Of a DNA stretch of 18,888 nt, positions 14,261 to 18,888 are shown in pieces. Source of the stretch: Armatimonadaceae bacterium (lineage in GTDB: Bacteria; Armatimonadota; Armatimonadia; Armatimonadales; Armatimonadaceae); the NCBI GenBank assembly GCA_030446525.1, contig JAUJNC010000071.1:1-18888 (forward strand), in the 5' to 3' direction. The translations under genes and the position numbers were made by a program. Within the stretch, counting starts at the first letter, position 1. The number at the start of each line of letters is the position of its first letter. The notes under the pieces are model-generated. The model made no database searches, was not told the origin of the DNA, and worked only from the letters and a program-made list of their open reading frames with translations.

Positions 14261-15454
14261 ATGACTGCATCCCTTCGGATAACAGCGATGATAAAAGCGA
14301 CCATGACTGCACCCACCCTGACCACCATGACCGCACCGACAGCCTTTGCCGCAGAAACCGCGCCCGCGGGCCGCTTCTTCGAGACGGAAGCGGTTTCGCT
14401 CGGCCCCAATACCTACCTCGCCTACCCGCACGCCAACATCTTCGGCCGCGACGGGCGCTCGTTCGTCTTCGCCCGAGCCGGAAACGAGAACAGCCCTCAG
14501 TTCGTGTGGAAAGAAGGGACGCGGGGCCGCGAAACGCCGCTGCCGATTCTGAAGCGCAAAAAGCCCAGAGCTTTGAGCTACTACGACGTGGCGCTCCAAA
14601 CGGACCTGGTGGCGACCACCGCCGACGACGCGCTGTGGATTTGTGAACCCGGCGCCACGGCGTGGCGGCGGCTTTATGGTGCGCCGCAGGGCGCCACTCT
14701 GCAACCAAATCCCAGCCTGAGTGCCGACGGCAAGCGCGCCCTCGTCGGACAGGTCACGGGTTCGAGCTGCGCCTGCGTCGAAGTGGACACCCGGAGCGGC
14801 GCGGCGAAGACCCTGTTCTCGCCGCTGTGGCACGCCAGCCACTTTCATCTGGTGCCGCACGATGAAAGCTGGATCGGCTACTGTCACGAAGAATGGGCTG
14901 ACTTCAAGGCGGGCAAGCCGACGACGGGCGATCGGGTGTGGGCGTGGCACGCGCAGCACGCGCCGCAGGGACGCTTTCTCTTCGGCGGCAAGCAGGCCGA
15001 CGGGACGAATCTCAACGTCGGGCACGAGCGGTGGGGTTTTCACGACACGAGCGCGCTTGTCGTGGCCTACCGCTCCAGTTCGGGCGGGCCGAAGGGCATC
15101 TACGAAGTCTGGGCGCAGGGCCGCGCGCCGAAGCTCGTGAGCGAGCTGACCAACTTCTGGCACGTCAACATCAACCGCAACGGCAAGTGGGTCGCCGCCG
15201 ACACGGTCGGTGCGTTCGACCCCGAAGAAGCGCCCATTCCCGGCGACGAGGGCAGCCGCTCCGACATCGTCCTGGTGGAGAAGGCGACCGGCAAGACCCG
15301 CCTGCTGGCGCGCAGTCACTTCACCCCCCACCCCTATCACCCGCACCCAATCTTCAGCGCCGACGCCGAGTGGGTGTTGTATAACGACTCGGCCAGCGTG
15401 CTCGAAGGCGGCGCGCCGGGCGCCGTGATGGTGCGCACCGGCGTGACGCCGTGA
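14261..15454 (+). CDS. Oligogalacturonate-lyase-like protein (PL22 type), copy 1
   Basis: ATG 14261 gives 397 residues. It is favoured because AGGAGGCGGCC lies just upstream, exactly as in copy 2; in-frame ATGs at 14303 and 14327 are alternatives. A seven-bladed propeller is expected. Motifs matching oligogalacturonate lyase are HFHLVPHDESWIGYCHEEW (His209), GHERWGFHD (His255) and YHPHPIFSADAEWVLYND (His360, His362), histidines that in the family bind metal or act in catalysis. There is no signal peptide, consistent with a cytoplasmic enzyme that cleaves unsaturated digalacturonate or related oligosaccharides imported after pectin breakdown. It is strongly similar to copy 2, with one 77-bp identical block. 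It sits directly downstream of the LacI-family gene. Family call is by recalled motif pattern; substrate could differ. Confidence 0.68.
   Translation: MTASLRITAMIKATMTAPTLTTMTAPTAFAAETAPAGRFFETEAVSLGPNTYLAYPHANIFGRDGRSFVFARAGNENSPQFVWKEGTRGRETPLPILKRKKPRALSYYDVALQTDLVATTADDALWICEPGATAWRRLYGAPQGATLQPNPSLSADGKRALVGQVTGSSCACVEVDTRSGAAKTLFSPLWHASHFHLVPHDESWIGYCHEEWADFKAGKPTTGDRVWAWHAQHAPQGRFLFGGKQADGTNLNVGHERWGFHDTSALVVAYRSSSGGPKGIYEVWAQGRAPKLVSELTNFWHVNINRNGKWVAADTVGAFDPEEAPIPGDEGSRSDIVLVEKATGKTRLLARSHFTPHPYHPHPIFSADAEWVLYNDSASVLEGGAPGAVMVRTGVTP
15239..15315 (+). repeat. 77-bp direct repeat shared by the two lyase-like genes (partner 16581-16657)
   Basis: Positions 15239-15315 and 16581-16657 are identical at a constant offset of 1342. 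The block encodes PGDEGSRSDIVLVEKATGKT, then RLLARS. Surrounding coding sequence differs at many third positions, so this is a patch of recent conversion or unusually strong constraint inside an older tandem duplication. Confidence 0.85.
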
Positions 15455-15538
15455 CTTGCCGCGCCGCGTGAGCCACTCGAAAGCGCGGGAAAGGAGGTGA
15501 GTGGGGTTCGGATCGGTTTTCAACAGGCACAACGACGC

Positions 15539-15588
15539 AATCGGCTGACGCGATCGTTTTCCGCAGCCGATTCTTTTGGCAAAACGAT
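15539..15588 (+). promoter_or_regulatory. Interlocking inverted repeats with H-type pseudoknot geometry
   Basis: AATCGGCTG (15539-15547) pairs perfectly with CAGCCGATT (15564-15572). ATCGTTTT (15553-15560), inside that loop, pairs perfectly with AAAACGAT (15581-15588). The layout is stem 1 of 9 bp, a 5-nt loop, stem 2 of 8 bp, a 3-nt loop and an 8-nt loop, which is sterically reasonable for a pseudoknot. It ends seven bases before AGGAGG (15595-15600), the ribosome site of the second lyase-like gene. A cis-acting RNA switch, attenuator or pair of DNA operators are all possible. Confidence 0.45.
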
Positions 15589-15611
15589 GCCGCTAGGAGG
15601 CGGCCTTCACC

Positions 15612-16796
15612 ATGACTGCATCCACCCTGCCGACACCCGCTGTCGCGGAGGCCGCGCCGAAAGAGGCGACCGCGAGCCGCTACTTCGAGGCCGAAGCCGT
15701 CTCGCTCGGGCCGAACACGTATCTGGCCTACCCGCACGCCAACATCTTCGGCCGCGACGGGCGCTCGTTCGTCTTCGCGCGCACCATGGACAACGGCAGC
15801 GACGACGTTGAGTTCGTCTGGAAAGAGGGACCGCAAGGCCGCGAAACGCCGCTGCCGGTTTTGAAGTGCGGAAGAACTCCCAAAGGCTTTTGCTACTACG
15901 ACGTGGCGCGCCAAACGGACCTGGTGGCGGCCATGGCCGACGACACGCTGTGGGTTTTCGAACCCGGCGCCACGGCGTGGCGGCGGCTTTATGATGCGCC
16001 GGAGGGCGCCGCGCTGCAGCACCTGCCCAGCGTCAGCGCCGACGGGAGCCGCGTCATTTTCGGCCAGGGCAGGGCGCCGGCCACGGCCGGGGAGGTCACG
16101 CCGCCCGGGTCGGCCTGCATACAGGTGGACACGCGCACCGGCGCGGCGCGGATGCTGTTCGAGCAGTCGTGGCGCGCGAACCACTTTCACTTCTGCCCGC
16201 ACGACGAAAGCTGGATCGGCTTCTCGCACGAGGAGTGGCCGGAGTGGAAGGCGGGCCTGCCGACGATCGGCGACCGGATGTGGGCGTGGCACGCGCGGCA
16301 CGCGCCCCGGGGCAAGTTCCTCTTCGGCGGCGCGCAGCCCGACGGCACGCACATCAACACCGGGCACGAGCGGTGGGGGTATTCCGACACCAGCGCGCTG
16401 ACCGTGGTATATCGTTCCAGCACGTTCGACCCCAAGGGCATCTACGAAGTCTGGGCGCAGGACCGCGCGCCGCAGTTGGTCAGCGCGCTGCGGAACTTCC
16501 TGCACGTCGACGCCAGCCGCGACGGCAAGTGGGCCGTCGCTGACACCGCCGGGCCGTTCGATCCTGAGGAAGCGCCCATCCCCGGCGACGAGGGCAGCCG
16601 CTCCGACATCGTCCTGGTGGAGAAGGCGACCGGCAAGACCCGCCTGCTGGCGCGCAGCCACATCGCCGTCCATCCGTATCACGTTCACCCGATCATCAGC
16701 GCCGACAACGAGTGGGTTCTGTACAACGATTCGTCCAGCGTTCTCGAAGGCGGCGCGCCGGGCGCCGTGATGGTGCGCACCGGCGTCACGCCGTGA
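15612..16796 (+). CDS. Oligogalacturonate-lyase-like protein (PL22 type), copy 2
   Basis: This 394-residue protein has ATG 15612 with AGGAGG 11 bases upstream. It shares its whole length with copy 1: SLGPNTYLAYPHANIFGRDG, RSFVFAR, WKEGPQGRETPLPVLK, EPGATAWRRLYDAPEGA and the identical C-terminal GGAPGAVMVRTGVTP. The presumed functional histidines are kept: His206 in FSHEEW (copy 1 has CHEEW), His252 in GHERW, and His357 and His359 in YHVHP. Differences cluster between ~135 and ~175, with an insertion in copy 2 (GRAPATAGEVTPPGSA). There is no signal peptide. The 157-bp gap from copy 1 holds the pseudoknot-like repeats, so the two genes may be expressed at different levels. A role in breaking down imported pectic oligosaccharides is inferred from family and context. 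Confidence 0.68.
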   Translation: MTASTLPTPAVAEAAPKEATASRYFEAEAVSLGPNTYLAYPHANIFGRDGRSFVFARTMDNGSDDVEFVWKEGPQGRETPLPVLKCGRTPKGFCYYDVARQTDLVAAMADDTLWVFEPGATAWRRLYDAPEGAALQHLPSVSADGSRVIFGQGRAPATAGEVTPPGSACIQVDTRTGAARMLFEQSWRANHFHFCPHDESWIGFSHEEWPEWKAGLPTIGDRMWAWHARHAPRGKFLFGGAQPDGTHINTGHERWGYSDTSALTVVYRSSTFDPKGIYEVWAQDRAPQLVSALRNFLHVDASRDGKWAVADTAGPFDPEEAPIPGDEGSRSDIVLVEKATGKTRLLARSHIAVHPYHVHPIISADNEWVLYNDSSSVLEGGAPGAVMVRTGVTP

Positions 16797-16809
16797 TTCG
16801 CCGACTTGG

Positions 16810-17010
16810 AACGTCAAATTCGCATCCGCCGGCGGGGTTTTCCGCGTTTGCAGGCACATCCCCCGGCGCTGGGGCAACCTCCCGGCGGAGGAGATGGTTC
16901 CCCGCTTCCGGGAGGGCGCCGTCGCGGGCAACTACGTCGGCCACGGCGAACGTACCAGCACCCGCAGGATAGTCTCTGGTGGTCAAGGCGGCGAGTTCCC
17001 CATCAAGAAT
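16810..17010 (+). pseudogene. C-terminal remnant of a glycoside-hydrolase-like gene (DUF5605/DUF5060 type)
   Basis: One plus-strand frame from 16810 reads RRWGNLPAEEMVPRFREG, then AVAGNYVGHGE. The reading then continues one base off as TYQHPQDSLWWSR, then returns as GGEFP. Adding one A after GGCGAA would restore GHGETYQHPQDSLWWSR. This closely follows the C-terminal pattern I recall for DUF5605-type glycosidases: WGN-[LI]-x-AEEMV-RRFW, then GGY-x-GHGETY, D-x-LWW-[SA]-KGG. No N-terminal part precedes it; the stop of copy 2 is directly upstream. It therefore looks like a decayed, 5'-truncated gene ending where the MFS gene begins. Family name is from memory. Confidence 0.6.
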
Positions 17011-17015
17011 TCTGC

Positions 17016-18269
17016 ATGGCAATAGATAACAACCGGTTGATCATTCGTTGCTGCTACCTGGGCATGTTCATCCAGGCGCTGGTAATCAACCTGACACCGC
17101 TCCTGTTCGTTGCCTTGAAGGAACAACTCGGGCTCACCTACGAGCAGGTGGGGCGGCTGGTGCTCATCAACTTCCTGACCCAGATGCTGGTGGATCTGAT
17201 CTCCTGTGCCTTCGCCGATCGGGTCCGCATCAAGCCCCTCATCGTGGCCGCTAATCTTCTGGCAGGCATAGGTCTCTGGGTCTTCGCGCTCTCACCGGCC
17301 TATTTCACCCACCCCTACGAGGGACTGGTGCTGGGCACGGTGGTATTCTCCGTCGGCTGCGGCCTGCTGGAGGTGCTTCTGAGTCCGATCATCAACGCCG
17401 TCCCCTCCGAGCGCAAGACCGCCGACATGGCTTTGCTCCACGCCTTCTATCCCATCGGCAAGGTCGTGGTGATCCTCGTCACCGCCCTGACGCTGCAGGC
17501 GTTGGGCATGTCCCACTGGCGCTGGATCCTGCTGACGTGGTCTGTATTCCCGTTCCTCAACACACTGGGCTTCCTGCTGGTACAGCCGCCCCCGTTGGCG
17601 CAGCAAGGCCGGCGCCAGACTCTGCGCGAACTGTTTCACCAGCCGGCATATCTCCTGTTGCTGCTGGCCATCTGCTTGGCGGGCGCTACGGAGCTGACCA
17701 TTGCACAATGGACCTCGGCGTTCATCGAAAGGGGGTTGGGGCGCAGCAATTTGACGGCAGACCTGGTCGGGTTCTGCCTCTTTGGGGTGGGCATGATTGT
17801 GGGGCGGCTGTGGGTCGGGCTGAAAGGCGAGAGGGTCAATCTGCGCCGGGTGATGGTCCACAGCGCCCTGCTGTCGGCGGCGATGTGCCTGGCGATGAGC
17901 CTGGCACCCTGGGTGTGGCTGTCCCTGGCAGCCTGCGCCCCGGCCGGCCTGTTCGTGAGCATGTTGTGGCCGGGGTCGCTGTCGCTGTCGGCGGCACGGT
18001 TTCCGCGGGCGGGAGCTTCCATGTTCGCGTTGCTGGCCGCCGCCGGTGATACCGGCGCCGCGTTGATGCCGTGGACCGTGGGCATAGTTGCCGACGGCGC
18101 CGCAACCGGCATGCCGTGGCTGGGACCGCTGTTGGGCGGCGACCTTTCACCCGAGCAACTGGGCCTGCGCGCCGGCCTGCTCCTCACGACACTGTGTCCG
18201 CTGGTCATGGCCCTCACTCTCTGGCTGCTGCATGGCCGATCGCCACGTCCCGCAAGTCTCGGACGATGA
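17016..18269 (+). CDS. MFS transporter, probably sugar or sugar-acid permease
   Basis: ATG 17016 gives 417 residues, normal for a 12-helix MFS protein. A longer in-frame reading from 16806 is rejected because its extension is Arg/Pro-rich and overlaps the glycosidase remnant. Helix 1 starts at CCYLGMFIQALVINLTPLLF. The loop between helices 2 and 3 has FADRVRIK (Asp68), a degenerate motif A (G-x-x-x-D-R-x-G-R-R/K). The cytoplasmic mid-loop PLAQQGRRQTLRELFHQPAY separates the two six-helix halves. GATELTIAQWTSAFIERGLG in helix 7 resembles Fuc/sugar-type MFS proteins. It should import substrates for, or export products of, the lyase-like enzymes. No clear ribosome site precedes the start. The next 180 bp to the convergent gene at 18450 show no gene and no convincing terminator. 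Confidence 0.88.
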   Translation: MAIDNNRLIIRCCYLGMFIQALVINLTPLLFVALKEQLGLTYEQVGRLVLINFLTQMLVDLISCAFADRVRIKPLIVAANLLAGIGLWVFALSPAYFTHPYEGLVLGTVVFSVGCGLLEVLLSPIINAVPSERKTADMALLHAFYPIGKVVVILVTALTLQALGMSHWRWILLTWSVFPFLNTLGFLLVQPPPLAQQGRRQTLRELFHQPAYLLLLLAICLAGATELTIAQWTSAFIERGLGRSNLTADLVGFCLFGVGMIVGRLWVGLKGERVNLRRVMVHSALLSAAMCLAMSLAPWVWLSLAACAPAGLFVSMLWPGSLSLSAARFPRAGASMFALLAAAGDTGAALMPWTVGIVADGAATGMPWLGPLLGGDLSPEQLGLRAGLLLTTLCPLVMALTLWLLHGRSPRPASLGR

Positions 18270-18449
18270 CTGCGCCACGGAGAGCAAAGCATTTGACTGC
18301 TACCGGTATTGTGAATTTTATCACGACCATAATAATCTGCCACAAAGGGCAGCATTCCCCTCCCAATTATCCGCAGCATCGGCTCGGAAAGTGAGCAGGC
18401 ATTTTGTACAGGCACCGCCTCCCGGAGCACATGACAACGGCAGACCGAT

Positions 18450-18884
18450 TCAGGAAAAAAAGCGGCGAATCCATTCGACGATTGAGCCGATAAGCCCTAA
18501 TTCGACTAGCTTGCGCTTCGACCGGTCCAGGATCGAGCCGTAGCACAGGAACACCCTGACCCAATACCACACGTCGGCCCGCCATCGCCCATACCGGTCC
18601 ACAGCACGTGGGTACAGTTCGCTCAGATTTCCGATCCAGTCATCGCCGTCTTCGTCCGATATGAAGAACAGCAGGTACTCGGCCGATCTCGGGGGGTCGG
18701 TCGGCACCCGACGAGACCTTTTTGTGCCAATTTGGCGACTGCGCCGCGGCAGGGACAGCTCATCTTCTCCCAGAAGGACGGCGTACATCATTTTCAGATC
18801 GTGGTTACGTCGCCACAGCTCAGTCAGCCCAAAAGTTGTTAAAAAAAGTGACAAAGCAACGAAGACGATGAATGCCGGGATCAT
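18450..18884 (-). CDS. Unrecognised small membrane protein, possibly 5'-incomplete
   Basis: Residues 1-20 (MIPAFIVFVALSLFLTTFGL) form one hydrophobic helix. A charged middle (LPRRSRQIGTKRSRRVPTD) follows, then EYLLFFISDEDGDDWIGNLS, LYPRAVDRYGRWRAD and VWYWVRVFLC. This last part resembles the pattern [DE]-x-[LW]-IG-[DN]-L-x-E-x-Y ... R-x-GR-x-x-A-x-x-WYW-x-[RQ]-V found in stand-alone or permease-prefix domains of soil bacteria. I recall that pattern only loosely and assign no function. ATG 18884 gives 144 residues, but the frame is still open at the window edge (next codon TGG), so the true start may lie outside. Base composition is less GC-rich than the rest of the window. Confidence 0.6.
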   Translation of the reverse strand: MIPAFIVFVALSLFLTTFGLTELWRRNHDLKMMYAVLLGEDELSLPRRSRQIGTKRSRRVPTDPPRSAEYLLFFISDEDGDDWIGNLSELYPRAVDRYGRWRADVWYWVRVFLCYGSILDRSKRKLVELGLIGSIVEWIRRFFS

Positions 18885-18888
18885 CCAT

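Noticed and set aside
13386..14708. 440-codon minus-strand frame across the LacI-family gene
   Set aside because: It spans a clear LacI gene and the start of the next gene, and the product looks like random Arg/His-rich translation.
15354..16931. 525-codon minus-strand frame opposite the second lyase-like gene (also 14147-15532 opposite the first)
   Set aside because: The two antisense frames resemble each other only because the sense genes are paralogous. No start signals or recognisable domains.
16806..17015. N-terminal extension of the MFS protein
   Set aside because: Arg/Pro-rich soluble sequence that overlaps the hydrolase remnant; MFS helix 1 begins shortly after ATG 17016.
18350..18370. 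CTGCC...GGCAG short hairpin in the gap after the MFS gene as a terminator
   Set aside because: Only about five base pairs and no T-run; too weak to call.
1..18888. Mobile elements, CRISPR arrays, tRNA or rRNA genes
   Set aside because: No transposase, integrase, terminal inverted repeats with target duplications, regularly spaced repeats, or recognisable RNA gene sequences were seen.

Overview
This window is a very GC-rich stretch of bacterial chromosome. Two things suggest Armatimonadota, or less likely Planctomycetota: an H-X9-DG type prepilin-like protein with the FTLIELLVV / [14 protein letters not shown]-terminus, and a dense, varied set of secreted carbohydrate-active enzymes (GH20-like, GH26, CE1-type esterase, beta-helix protein, two PL22-like proteins). 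This placement rests on recalled family patterns only. No rRNA, tRNA, CRISPR array, transposase or integrase was seen.

Layout. (1) 1-1595, minus: the 5' part of a secreted GH20-type hexosaminidase gene that runs off the left edge. It is divergent from (2) a secreted enterochelin-esterase-like hydrolase at 1690-2955, plus. (3) 2964-8447, minus: two tandem copies of a three-gene minor-pilin cassette (PilV-like, PilW-like, PilX-like), each with GTG-started, overlapping first genes and a related leader. A prepilin-like H-X9-DG gene (8611-9558) sits upstream. No pilus motor, secretin or prepilin peptidase lies in the window. (4) 9619-12773, minus: a GH26-type glycosidase gene downstream of a fibronectin-III/beta-helix gene that is split by at least two +1 frameshifts. 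A second, decayed copy of the GH26 5' region lies just beyond, at 12822-12919.

(5) 13023-18269, plus: a LacI-family regulator whose promoter spacer holds a perfect 14-bp palindrome (probable self-operator), followed by tandem paralogous oligogalacturonate-lyase-like genes (PL22 type) and an MFS transporter. This looks like a regulator-enzyme-enzyme-transporter locus for acidic (pectin-type) oligosaccharides. The gap before the second lyase-like gene holds two interlocking inverted repeats with H-type pseudoknot geometry. The gap before the MFS gene holds the frameshifted C-terminal remnant of another putative glycoside hydrolase (DUF5605-like). (6) 18450-18884, minus: an unrecognised small membrane protein in less GC-rich DNA, possibly continuing past the right edge.

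Duplication and decay recur throughout: duplicated pilin cassettes with an 89-bp identical block, a duplicated lyase pair with a 77-bp identical block, and at least three degraded carbohydrate-active gene pieces. I found no convincing wholly new system. The least explained items are the paired pilin cassettes whose PilX-like proteins carry glycine-rich solenoid-like passengers, and the pseudoknot-like leader.
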